Shown here piece after piece: positions 45,417 to 54,241 of a DNA stretch of 64,000 nucleotides. Within the stretch, counting starts at the first letter, position 1; every line of letters starts with the position of its first letter. This stretch comes from Sphingobacterium psychroaquaticum (GTDB lineage Bacteria > Bacteroidota > Bacteroidia > Sphingobacteriales > Sphingobacteriaceae), in NCBI RefSeq assembly GCF_900177625.1, contig NZ_FXAU01000001.1, positions 1 through 64,000 of the forward strand, read 5' to 3'. Both the position numbers and the translations under genes were made by a program. The notes beneath the pieces were generated by a model. That model was given only the letters and a program-made list of their open reading frames with translations, did no database searches and had not been told where the DNA came from.

Positions 45417-46925
45417 ATGAGAATTATTGCTTTTATTTTAAATGTGCTGCTATGCACTTCTCTTTTTGCACAGCAGCTGGATGGACCTTACACAGATCCG
45501 AGCTATGTCTTTCATGGAAAGCAGGCTGTCATCCGAGGAAAAATTCTTCACGCTACTGCCGAAGAGTTACAGCAGTTGAGTATTAATTATACAACGGTGA
45601 ATCCAACAGAACCTACACAGACGCCACATACTGTCAAACCACAGAAAGATGGTACGTTTGAGATCCGTTTGCTGGATAAAACACCATATCGCCAGATCTG
45701 GTTTAAATTTGATAAATATGCGTATACCTGCCTATACAGCCATGAAGAACTTACCTTGACCTTCGATATGGAAAAACTTAAGAAAGCATCGGTGTACTTA
45801 ACAGGGGAGGGCTTGTCTTTCGCGGGGAAAGATGGTAAGCTAAATCAGACGATGAATGATTATATAGTTTATGACAAGAAACACAATTCTGATTTTTATA
45901 AGAAGATTGATGAAATTGAGGCGGATCAGGTTAATTATCTATCCAAGTTGGATTCCTTGTATAAAATTCAGCGACGTGTTGATCAGGACTTTTTGGCTAC
46001 AGTCGGTGGACAGTTTGCTCGTTTTATCACCAGTGAGACAGATTTGCAGTACATGGAAAGTAAGCTTCTGTACTTTTACAGGAAGGGGGAACGCCTGGCC
46101 GACTTACAAGATCTTTTAGTTCCGGCCTACGCGGTCTCCAATAATTCTACGGCTTATTTTCGCTGGTTGCAGAACTATGCCATACGGTTTTATCAAGATC
46201 CGCAGAAACAACGTGGAGACAACAAAGCTGCGTTAATTGCTCTGGATTCGGTTTTGCCGCAGCCGTACGCAGATTTGGCTAAAGCGATGATGGACGATAA
46301 GGATTTAAAGGAACAAAATAATATTTATGGTCTTGTGATTCCTACGATGTCGACCGTTTGGGTTAAAGATTATTTACAAATGCAAGAACAAGAAATAGGA
46401 GATAAGCTCGCCAAATTAGAGGAACTAAAAAAACGTTCGACCATGCCTTTGGGGGCATCTACTTTTGGAGAGCCTAAGATGAAAACGACCTTTGATGCGT
46501 CCCTTTATTTAAATAAGTACGAAACAGCGGAAGATCTGCTGGTGAATTTAAAATCGCAGTATAAAGATCAATTAGTGATCATCGATATCTGGGGGACATG
46601 GTGTGCCCCATGTTTAGCGCAGATGCCTTACAGCAAAACGCTGCATGAGCAGGTTAAAAAGGACAGTTTGGATGTGAAGTTTGTGTATTTGTGTACGGAA
46701 GGCGGATCGAGTGAGGAAAAATGGACGAATAAAGTGTTGGAGCTCCAGCAGCCTGGGACGCATATTTTCGTGCAACAGCCAATAATAGATGAGTTGTTCA
46801 AGATGTTTAATCGATCTGGATATCCAACATATGTCGCTATAAAGCCTAATGGTGAGATAGATACGAAAGCGATTTCGTGGATACATAATGTTAACGTGGA
46901 TAAACTTAAGGCATTGATGCAGTAA
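45417..46925 (+). CDS. TlpA-like thioredoxin-domain protein
   Basis: 502-residue exported protein: signal peptide (to about 18), a long N-terminal region (20-370) of the type found in Bacteroidota TlpA-like disulfide reductases, and a C-terminal thioredoxin fold with the redox pair C396/C399 (TWCAPC) and the cis-proline segment RSGYPTYVAI near 463. The start codon is 2 bp after the response regulator stop, which ties this oxidoreductase to the two-component pair. It may reduce or guard periplasmic thiols. Confidence 0.85.
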   Translation: MRIIAFILNVLLCTSLFAQQLDGPYTDPSYVFHGKQAVIRGKILHATAEELQQLSINYTTVNPTEPTQTPHTVKPQKDGTFEIRLLDKTPYRQIWFKFDKYAYTCLYSHEELTLTFDMEKLKKASVYLTGEGLSFAGKDGKLNQTMNDYIVYDKKHNSDFYKKIDEIEADQVNYLSKLDSLYKIQRRVDQDFLATVGGQFARFITSETDLQYMESKLLYFYRKGERLADLQDLLVPAYAVSNNSTAYFRWLQNYAIRFYQDPQKQRGDNKAALIALDSVLPQPYADLAKAMMDDKDLKEQNNIYGLVIPTMSTVWVKDYLQMQEQEIGDKLAKLEELKKRSTMPLGASTFGEPKMKTTFDASLYLNKYETAEDLLVNLKSQYKDQLVIIDIWGTWCAPCLAQMPYSKTLHEQVKKDSLDVKFVYLCTEGGSSEEKWTNKVLELQQPGTHIFVQQPIIDELFKMFNRSGYPTYVAIKPNGEIDTKAISWIHNVNVDKLKALMQ

Positions 46926-47031
46926 AGGAATGGTTATCCTAATTCTTGCGTACATAAAATAGATCCTGTATACTGATTCTTGTATATGGGACGCATAGAC
47001 TAGGATTCGAAATTAAGAATGGAATGGTAAC

Positions 47032-47090
47032 AGCTGGGCATGTGTTGTTGGTCGGGATAAGGCTACTGCACGATTATGCCCAGCTTTTTA
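47032..47090 (+). terminator. Terminator overlapping the convergent gene's 3' end
   Basis: AGCTGGGCAT (47032-47041) and ATGCCCAGCT (47076-47085), followed by TTTT, end the plus-strand operon. The second arm lies inside the last codons of the convergent LytTR gene (stop at 47063-47065), so the loop is about 34 bp. Confidence 0.7.
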
Positions 47091-47767
47091 AAAAGGTCTA
47101 CTTTATAACGTGCACCTATCGGGATAGCGACCACAGTTCCTTTCATCTTGATTGTGTTTCCTTTGACTTGATCTGCAAAATCTAAGTTCACAATAAAGGA
47201 CTTATGGACGCGGATAAATTGGGGCACATCAAGTAGAGACTCTTCTAAATTCATTAGTTTTTGCCAAACATAGTATACCTTTTCTTTTGTAAAGATGTAT
47301 GCATAGTCTTTATCTCCCTTTATATAATGGATTTCGTCGTATGCGGTGATGTATCGGGAATTTTTTTCTTTTATGATCATGTAATTCCGAGACATTGCAC
47401 TGGCTTTTAGGGAGTCTAAGAAAAAATGTGCTTTGTTGATCGTTTTAATCAGCCGATCAATATCGACAGGTTTAAGGATATAATCGAATATATTCAGTTC
47501 GTAACCTTCAACCGCATATTTTGCATCGGCAGTCACAAAAACGAACAAAGGGGGATTTTGTAAGCTTTTAAAAAAGCTAATCCCATCAATCTCGGGTATT
47601 TGGATATCGCAGAAGACCAAATGTATCTCTTCTGAATTGATTGTTCGTAAAGCATCAAATGCATTGCTGTATACGCCCATGATTTTCACACCATGGATTT
47701 TTCCCAAATCCGATGTTAATTTTTCTTTCGCTAATTTCTCATTGTCAACTGTAATGCATTTAATCAT
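47063..47767 (-). CDS. Orphan LytTR response regulator
   Basis: 234-residue response regulator: receiver domain with D54 in FCDIQIP and K near 104 (ILKPVD), and a LytTR DNA-binding domain (about 135-230, with IHYIKGDKDYAYIF and FIRVHKSFIVNL). No kinase gene lies beside it on the same strand. The neighbouring kinase at 42902 has its own regulator, so cross-talk is possible. Its 5' region (47768-48122) is shared with the divergent TPR-HTH gene. Confidence 0.92.
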   Translation of the reverse strand: MIKCITVDNEKLAKEKLTSDLGKIHGVKIMGVYSNAFDALRTINSEEIHLVFCDIQIPEIDGISFFKSLQNPPLFVFVTADAKYAVEGYELNIFDYILKPVDIDRLIKTINKAHFFLDSLKASAMSRNYMIIKEKNSRYITAYDEIHYIKGDKDYAYIFTKEKVYYVWQKLMNLEESLLDVPQFIRVHKSFIVNLDFADQVKGNTIKMKGTVVAIPIGARYKVDLFKKLGIIVQ

Positions 47768-48122
47768 CGTATAATGGTGGTTTTTTCCATGTCTTTTAGG
47801 TATTTCTTATGTTTCTTTTTTCATGTGGAGGTGTTAGAATAGTGTGTTAAAAGGTGTATTGTGAACTTTAATTTAGCTTATAATTTCGTTTAAACAAAAT
47901 ATTTCAAAATATAAATCTGTTTTTATCTATATTTTCTGTTTGTAAATTTGCCTACGACCCTTCTGTTACTGCCTTTTCCTGATGTAGAAAATATGATGAC
48001 TCTTGACCGATGGAATTCCGTGTATTAGTGAAAATAATATCGTGGGAACTGCCACATCACTACACACTTAATATTAACTTAATAGTGTATCATTTACTTT
48101 GTGTTAATTAATAAGTCGTTGT
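47768..48122. promoter_or_regulatory. Divergent region with Pho-box-like repeat
   Basis: 355 bp, strongly AT-rich. The notable element is CTTAATATTAACTTAAT at 48067-48083: two CTTAAT hexamers with 11-bp period, 40 bp before the TPR-HTH start. A near -7 match (TACTTTG near 48095) lies 12 bp downstream of it. GTTTAAAC near 47890 is a short palindrome. No small gene is seen. Confidence 0.55.
48067..48083 (+). promoter_or_regulatory. Direct-repeat operator, Pho-box-like, copy 1
   Basis: CTTAAT-ATTAA-CTTAAT. The same 17-mer with one change (G for A at position 11) is at 49911-49927 upstream of the phytate operon. An 11-bp period of PyTTAAPy-type repeats fits Pho boxes as known in cyanobacteria and, in spacing, those of E. 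coli and Bacillus. Confidence 0.5.
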
Positions 48123-49724
48123 ATGTTTCGAGTTTTTTGTTTTTGTTGCTTGGTCATTGTCGGGAATTTGGTTTACGGTCAAGCGGAGGAGTTGGCAAAG
48201 CTGCAAGCGCTAGCTTCACAACAACCGGATACGGCGTTGCGTTCCTTGCGGGAGCTGTACACGAAATCTAGGAAGGAAGATCATCCATTGTTGGAAGGCG
48301 AATATTTACAGGCTATGGGCGAGATCTGCTTCCATCAAGGGCACTATCAGCAAGCAATGGAGTTTTACTTCGAAGCAGAAAAAGCATTTGAGAAAGCTGG
48401 GAATACAGATTTCTTAGCCGAGAATTATGGTAAGATGGGTACGCTTTATTTTTACAATAAACAACAAGATAAAGCACAGCAGCTATTCGCTAAGGCCTTG
48501 ACATTGTATCAAAAAAATAAAAACGGAGAAGGGGAGGCACGCATTTTAGGAAGTATAGGGCAGGTCTATGAAAAGCGACAGCTTTATGATAGTGCTTTCT
48601 ATTACCAGAAGATGGCCTTAAGTAAATTTCAGCACAGCAATAATAAGACAGGCGCTGCCAAGATATATGAAAATTTGGGGAGCATTTACGAGGACTTGGA
48701 GCGCTATGATGATGCTTTGGAGCACTTTAATCAGTCTTTGAATCTCTATCGTGCAGATAAAAATGAAATCGGGACAATTGAGGTGATTAACAACTTAGGC
48801 GATATTTTACGTAAGACAGGACAATATAGGGCTAGTATTGCTAAGACAAAAGAAGCTTTATTGTTGGCGGAAAAGACGAAGAATACATACCAGAAGGCAT
48901 CGGCCACCAAAGATTTAGGGAAAACATATGGTCTGATGCAGCAACTGGATAGCGCGTATCATTATGCAGAACTTAGTCGAACCTATAGCCTGGAAGTTTA
49001 TTCACAGGATGTCTTGAAGCAAACGTCGTTTCTTCAGGTTCTGTATGATATGAATAAGCAATCCGATGAGATTGTGCGACTGCATGGAATTCGCAAGGTA
49101 AATCGTGTGATGATAATTGCATCGGCTGTCGGGGCTTTTCTTCTTATAGGGTTGATTTTGGTTATTGTCAGTAGACAACGTCTTAAGATTCGGGATCAAA
49201 AAAACACGGCAGAAAAGCAAAAAGCGGAGCATGCTCTGGTGCAAGTACAGTTAGAAAAGAAGGTGTTGGAGGAGGAACTATTGAAGGAGCAGTTGGTGGT
49301 GAAAGGACGAGAACTATCCACGCACACCTTAAACCTGATAAAAAATAAACAGTTTTTGGAGCAGTTGCGGATAGATCTTCTTGCCATGGTTAAAGACGAG
49401 CGGCGTGATCAAAAGAAACAAATCCAACAGTTGGTTCAGGAGATCGATAATTCCTTTGGTGAAGAACAACATTGGAAGGAATTTGCACAGGCTTTTGAGC
49501 AAGTTCATCAGCAGTTTTTTGAAAAGCTGAAGAGCCATAGTGCAGACCTAACAGCAGCTGATCTACGCTTAATTGCACTTATGAAAATGAATTTAAACTC
49601 GGCGGAGATAGCCGTAATGCTCGGAATATCGACCGATAGCCTGCGGGTTGCTCGGTACCGCTTACGCAAGAAGCTCCAAATGGAGCAAGGCGATAACCTA
49701 ACCTTTTTTATTCAGTCGCTTTAA
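48123..49724 (+). CDS. Membrane-anchored TPR regulator with LuxR-like HTH
   Basis: 533-residue transcription regulator: signal-like N-terminus (to about 20), periplasmic TPR repeats (about 35-300, for example QAMEFYFEAEKAFEKAG and GAAKIYENLGSIYEDLERYDD), one transmembrane helix (about 329-351), a coiled coil (about 355-440) and a C-terminal sigma-70 region 4 / LuxR-like helix-turn-helix (about 477-533, LNSAEIAVMLGISTDSLRVARYRLRKKL). This type is common in Bacteroidota and often sits beside the polymer-use locus it controls. It precedes the phytate operon on the same strand by about 400 bp. Confidence 0.85.
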   Translation: MFRVFCFCCLVIVGNLVYGQAEELAKLQALASQQPDTALRSLRELYTKSRKEDHPLLEGEYLQAMGEICFHQGHYQQAMEFYFEAEKAFEKAGNTDFLAENYGKMGTLYFYNKQQDKAQQLFAKALTLYQKNKNGEGEARILGSIGQVYEKRQLYDSAFYYQKMALSKFQHSNNKTGAAKIYENLGSIYEDLERYDDALEHFNQSLNLYRADKNEIGTIEVINNLGDILRKTGQYRASIAKTKEALLLAEKTKNTYQKASATKDLGKTYGLMQQLDSAYHYAELSRTYSLEVYSQDVLKQTSFLQVLYDMNKQSDEIVRLHGIRKVNRVMIIASAVGAFLLIGLILVIVSRQRLKIRDQKNTAEKQKAEHALVQVQLEKKVLEEELLKEQLVVKGRELSTHTLNLIKNKQFLEQLRIDLLAMVKDERRDQKKQIQQLVQEIDNSFGEEQHWKEFAQAFEQVHQQFFEKLKSHSADLTAADLRLIALMKMNLNSAEIAVMLGISTDSLRVARYRLRKKLQMEQGDNLTFFIQSL

Positions 49725-49802
49725 TTGTTACCGAGGCAGGCACTTTGACTAAGCTGCATACGCTAGTCAGGTTCACTGTCACAAAGCTTGACAAGCTTGC
49801 TA

Positions 49803-49822
49803 GCGCGAGCCTTCGGCTCGTG
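49803..49822. repeat. Single copy of the CGAG-stem repeat
   Basis: CGAGCC-ttc-GGCTCG stem, followed by TGT. It has the same layout as the stems at 9695-9709 and 9790-9804, with C-G in place of T-A at the loop-closing pair, so the pairing is kept while the sequence varies. Confidence 0.6.
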
Positions 49823-49910
49823 TTTACCTTCAAAACATTACCAAATACCAGCGAGCTCTTCAGTCTAGGCATGACAGACTCGACGATTAGCTATTCGAAC
49901 AAACTAACGA

Positions 49911-49927
49911 CTTAATATTAGCTTAAT
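49911..49927 (+). promoter_or_regulatory. Direct-repeat operator, Pho-box-like, copy 2
   Basis: CTTAAT-ATTAG-CTTAAT, 16 of 17 bases equal to copy 1 at 48067. It is upstream of the TonB receptor / beta-helix / phytase genes, which would be expected to be phosphate-controlled. Confidence 0.5.
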
Positions 49928-50125
49928 GTAATGATGATGTAACGGTAATGGCGTTTTTGTGATATTGTAAATATTTTATTTTCAGTTGTTTGTGTGTTTT
50001 TGTTGCTGTTTTGTTTACGCTGTTTGTAACGCTGTTGCCTTCCTGTAACGGCAAAAATTCTTCCACTTTCAAATGTTTTTTCACTTTTGTTTCGTCGTTT
50101 AAATAGACCATTATTCGTAAAAGCA

Positions 50126-52903
50126 ATGAAGAAATTATTTGCAATTTTAATCCCATTATTTTTTTGTGCAAGCCTGGCGCATGCGACAAAAATAAAAGGT
50201 AAGGTTTTCGATAAACTAAGCGGTGAGGCTCTGGTTGGAGCAACCATAGTTTTAGAGAAAAGTGGTAAATCCGCAAGCACAGGCCTGGATGGATCGTTCG
50301 AGATCAAAGGCCTGTCCGCAGGGAAAGAAACGGTACAGGTTTCCTACCTAAATTATGAAAGTATCGTGCAAGAGGTTGAGGTGTTGAAGGAAGATACACC
50401 GCCATTAGCTTTCTACCTGCTCTCGAAATCTATTCAATTGATGGAGGTATCCATTAAAAGTAAAGGAGCTGGATCGAGTGACGGAGAAGCGCGTCGGATC
50501 GAGCAGAATGCTTCGCAGGTGATGAACATTATTTCGGGCAAAGCCATTGAGCTATCCCCCGACTTAACAGTAGCCAATGTTATGCAACGTGTATCGGGTG
50601 TTTCTTTAGAACGAAACAGCAACGGGGATGGACAATATGCTATTCTCCGCGGTATGGATAAGCGCTACAATTATACCCTTGTCAATGGCGTAAAGCTACC
50701 CTCTCCCGATAACAAATATCGTTATATCCCGCTGGACATCTTTCCTTCGGATTTACTTGAACGATTAGAGGTATACAAAAGCTTGACTCCCAATATGGAG
50801 GGAGATGCCATTGGCGGAGCTGTGAATATGATCATGAAAAATGCACCCGAAAAACTGCAAATCAATGCTAATTTATCGACCGGATATAACCAGTTGTTCT
50901 TTGATCATAAATTTACGTCCTTTAATAACAGCGGGATACAATCCAAATCGCCTTATGAACTGAACGGACGTGATTACAAAGCTACGCAGGCAGATTTTAG
51001 CAAAGGAACATTAGACTATACAAGCAAGCATCCTGCTCCCAATATTTTGAGTAGTCTATCGATCGGTCAACGCTTCCTTCAGAATAAATTAGGGGTTATC
51101 GTTGCCGGAAGTTATCAAAATACATTCCGCGGCAGTACGAGTGCTTTCTATAACAATGCTGTTAATGGAACTGACGCCTATGCCGTCATTACCAATAAAG
51201 TAGAACGTCAATATTCCGAACAACAAAAGCGGTTAGGACTACACTCCAAAGTAGATTACGTATTGGATAAGAACAATAAGTTCAGTTTCTACAATATGTA
51301 TGTGAATTTGGTCAACGAACAAGTTCGCGAAGCCATCACGACGACATACAACAGTGAGTACAAACCTGAAATAGGGAAAGCAGAATTGGTGTACCAAACA
51401 CGGAGCCGCAAGACAGACCAAAAAATATACAATGGGACGTTGCAAGGTACCCACAGTTTGTTGGACGATAAATTCAGCATTCGTTGGGCAGCGGTATATT
51501 CATCGGCGCTGAATGATGTCCCACAGAATACCCAAATAAGTTTAAACGGACTGGAAGAAAACTACCAACGCCGTAGAACGACCTTGGTCAATACTGCGCC
51601 AGTCAGCTACCGTTGGGAACGCAATACCGATGATGATAAAGCGGCATATTGGGATTTAAAATATAAGTTTGATGTTCGCGATGCCAAGTTAGAGCTTTCT
51701 ACTGGAGGTGTGTACCGCGATAAGCAACGCAGCAGTTTTTACAACAATTACACATTAGCCCCGTCAGAATCCGATATCGGTAAAGTATATGGCGTAGATT
51801 ACCAGAACTATACCGAATTAAACCTCCGTGTAACCAATCCGACAGGAGCCGTAAGCAATCCGTTAACCTACGATGCGAGCGAAAAGACGACGGCGGTCTA
51901 TGCGATGTTCAATTACCAGGCGGAACGTATACAAGCTATCGGAGGTGCGCGGATGGAACATAATAATCAAGGCTATAATTTATTGTTTCCGGCAGGAGAG
52001 AATGCGCCGGTTGGGAGTCAGGTCCACACGGATATCTTGCCGAGTTTAACGCTTAAGTATTTGTTCGATAGTAAGTCGCAATTACATGCCTCGTACGCAA
52101 AATCATTGAATCGCCCTGGTTTCTATGAACTGGTGCCAAGTAAAGTGGTCAACGAAGAATATCAAGAACGCGGAAATCCGAACTTGAAACGTGCGTTGGC
52201 CGATAATTTTGATTTACGCTATGAGCTCTTTCCTGGTGCATCGGAGCAATTTTTAGTGGGTGTGTTCTACAAAAAAATCAAAAATCCGATTGAGTATACC
52301 TTTCAGGCTGATGCCACACGCGGACAAGATATTTACTACAGCCCCGGTAATTTCGGTAATGCAAAAAACTATGGTGCTGAAATCGATTATATCAAATACG
52401 TCAATAAGTTTGGGGTAAAAGCCAACTATACCTATACACATTCGCGGATTACAACACCCAAGACACAACGTCGCATAAACCCGGAGTCGGGCGATATCGA
52501 GCCTATTTTGGTCGATCAAACGCGTCCTTTATTTGGACAGTCGGAACATATTGCTAACCTAGCCTTGTTGTTTAAGGATACCAAGACGGGGTGGGATGCA
52601 CAGGTAGCGGGCGCATATACCGGCCCCCGCATCAATACGGTATCGCAGTTCCTCAACAATGATCTTTGGCAAAAGGGATTTATCCAAATGGATTTTTCAG
52701 CGGAGAAGCGTTTCAGTCATGGCTTGACGGTGTTTGTGAAGGCCAATAATATATTGAATACTCCGATGAAGTTATTTATTAAAGGAACGAACCCAGAGAA
52801 TGAGAAGATTGCAGAAAACTTGGTTTCTAATGGACAAACATTGATTCGTAGCGACTATTACGGTCAGAGTTATTTGGTCGGTCTTCGCTATAAATTAAAT
52901 TAA
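50126..52903 (+). CDS. TonB-dependent receptor of the phytate operon
   Basis: 925-residue outer-membrane receptor: signal peptide (to about 20, SLAHA), carboxypeptidase-regulatory-like domain (about 22-105), plug (about 125-240, with LRGMDKRYNYTLVNGVKLPSP) and a large barrel with the terminal strand SYLVGLRYKLN. No STN domain, so no FecR-type signalling. The RGMDKRYN/SLTPNMEGDAIGGAVN plug resembles receptors linked to phytases and other phosphate esters. Start at 50126 (MKKLFAIL) preferred over 50087 for its clean signal peptide. Begins the operon with the beta-helix and phytase genes; no SusD partner. Confidence 0.9.
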   Translation: MKKLFAILIPLFFCASLAHATKIKGKVFDKLSGEALVGATIVLEKSGKSASTGLDGSFEIKGLSAGKETVQVSYLNYESIVQEVEVLKEDTPPLAFYLLSKSIQLMEVSIKSKGAGSSDGEARRIEQNASQVMNIISGKAIELSPDLTVANVMQRVSGVSLERNSNGDGQYAILRGMDKRYNYTLVNGVKLPSPDNKYRYIPLDIFPSDLLERLEVYKSLTPNMEGDAIGGAVNMIMKNAPEKLQINANLSTGYNQLFFDHKFTSFNNSGIQSKSPYELNGRDYKATQADFSKGTLDYTSKHPAPNILSSLSIGQRFLQNKLGVIVAGSYQNTFRGSTSAFYNNAVNGTDAYAVITNKVERQYSEQQKRLGLHSKVDYVLDKNNKFSFYNMYVNLVNEQVREAITTTYNSEYKPEIGKAELVYQTRSRKTDQKIYNGTLQGTHSLLDDKFSIRWAAVYSSALNDVPQNTQISLNGLEENYQRRRTTLVNTAPVSYRWERNTDDDKAAYWDLKYKFDVRDAKLELSTGGVYRDKQRSSFYNNYTLAPSESDIGKVYGVDYQNYTELNLRVTNPTGAVSNPLTYDASEKTTAVYAMFNYQAERIQAIGGARMEHNNQGYNLLFPAGENAPVGSQVHTDILPSLTLKYLFDSKSQLHASYAKSLNRPGFYELVPSKVVNEEYQERGNPNLKRALADNFDLRYELFPGASEQFLVGVFYKKIKNPIEYTFQADATRGQDIYYSPGNFGNAKNYGAEIDYIKYVNKFGVKANYTYTHSRITTPKTQRRINPESGDIEPILVDQTRPLFGQSEHIANLALLFKDTKTGWDAQVAGAYTGPRINTVSQFLNNDLWQKGFIQMDFSAEKRFSHGLTVFVKANNILNTPMKLFIKGTNPENEKIAENLVSNGQTLIRSDYYGQSYLVGLRYKLN

Positions 52904-52943
52904 TTCTTTGCGTACACATGCATAAATGATAAAGAGAAAAAAG

Positions 52944-54206
52944 ATGAAAAAATATATCAAACTAGCGGCTATTTTCACTGTGATCCTCGGTTTTTCCAGC
53001 TGCGAAAAAGCAAATATCGATGTAGACACCCGTCCCTTAGATGGATCTGCCACGGGAGAGGTTTCGGGCGTATGGGCCAAAGGAAGTACGCAGGTTGTCA
53101 AAGGAGATATTGTGATTCCAGAAGGACAATCCCTCACGATCGAGGAAGGGGTAACTATTGTGATGGACACTGTAGCAAAGCCCGAAATCATTGTAAAGGG
53201 CAATCTATACGCTTTTGGTACCGCTGAAAACCCGATAAAGTTTACAGTGTCTGAGCCGTATCGAACGGAAGCGAATAAATTCGGTAAACTTTGGGGAGGC
53301 ATCCTAGCCGCGCCATCGTGTAAGGAGTTGGTATTAGACTATACCATTTTGGAATATGGTGGCAGTACGACTTCTGACGCCTCTACTTCCGTGAAAATGG
53401 GACTTTACAAGAATAAACCAGGTGAAAATCTACCTGCTATTTGGTTCTCGAATGTGAGCGGCAAGCTAATCGTGCAGCATACTATTTTCCGCCATTTCCA
53501 GGAAGATTGTACCTATATCGATGGTGGAAAGATTATTTTCTCGAACAACGAATTCTATACCAACGGTGTTACAGGAGGGGATGCGATGAATTTCAAGTCT
53601 GGTTCCCTCGCCGATATCGCATATAATGTCGTTTATAGCATGAACTCCAATGCGTTAAAGCTATCTAACACCGGAGACCGCACGCCGCAAGCGTATATTA
53701 TTGCGTATAACAATACGATGGTAAATACGGGTTGGAGACGCCCGACAGCTAAGGGAGGCTCCGTTTGGGTCGAAGCCACCGTGCGTGCCGATCTGTATAA
53801 CAACTTGTTTGCGAATACGCGTTTTGGTATTAAGCGCGACCCGAAGAAACCGGAAGATGCACGTTCGGTATATAGCAACAATTGGTATTACGGTTTTGAC
53901 CAAACGACAGTGGACCAATTTCAACCAGGAAAGAATGATGTGGTGGGCGGAAAGAATGATGTCATCAGTACTAAAGCAGGGGATAATGATCCCAAGTTTG
54001 TTAATTATCCGCTGAATACCCCCATGAATTTACCAGATTATAATAAAGGATGGGATTTTCATCTACAAGGAAATTCACCGGCCTTAACAAAAGGAACCAC
54101 AAATTTTAAACGTCACTTTAAGGAAGGTTTGGTTCTCGAAAATGGAACACGTTACAGCTCTCCAGAACCTGCATTGTATGTTGGTGCATATGGCGTGAAG
54201 TTATAA
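52944..54206 (+). CDS. Right-handed beta-helix lipoprotein
   Basis: 420-residue lipoprotein with lipobox Cys20 (GFSSC). The mature part starts with the typical cap of parallel beta-helix proteins (VKGDIVIPEGQSLTIEEGVTIVM) and has regularly spaced N/G turns (ISNNEFYTNGV-like, NALKLSNTG). It lies between the TonB receptor and phytase genes with gaps of 22-40 bp. It probably sits at the outer membrane and takes the place of a SusD-like binding partner or processes a ligand. Start at 52944; an ATG at 52926 adds six residues. Confidence 0.8.
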   Translation: MKKYIKLAAIFTVILGFSSCEKANIDVDTRPLDGSATGEVSGVWAKGSTQVVKGDIVIPEGQSLTIEEGVTIVMDTVAKPEIIVKGNLYAFGTAENPIKFTVSEPYRTEANKFGKLWGGILAAPSCKELVLDYTILEYGGSTTSDASTSVKMGLYKNKPGENLPAIWFSNVSGKLIVQHTIFRHFQEDCTYIDGGKIIFSNNEFYTNGVTGGDAMNFKSGSLADIAYNVVYSMNSNALKLSNTGDRTPQAYIIAYNNTMVNTGWRRPTAKGGSVWVEATVRADLYNNLFANTRFGIKRDPKKPEDARSVYSNNWYYGFDQTTVDQFQPGKNDVVGGKNDVISTKAGDNDPKFVNYPLNTPMNLPDYNKGWDFHLQGNSPALTKGTTNFKRHFKEGLVLENGTRYSSPEPALYVGAYGVKL

Positions 54207-54241
54207 TATAATAGAGACAAAAAAGAACACAAAATAAAACG

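Larger units (their letters stand above)
49725..50125. promoter_or_regulatory. Upstream region of the phytate operon
   Basis: 400 bp. 49803-49822 is a single copy of the CGAG stem repeat. The Pho-box-like 17-mer is at 49911-49927, about 200 bp before the TonB receptor start. It is followed by a T/G-rich stretch (49950-50100) with many TTTG words, some of which may be promoter elements; none fits the full TTG / TAnnTTTG pattern. The long leader may carry further control. No gene is seen. Confidence 0.5.
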
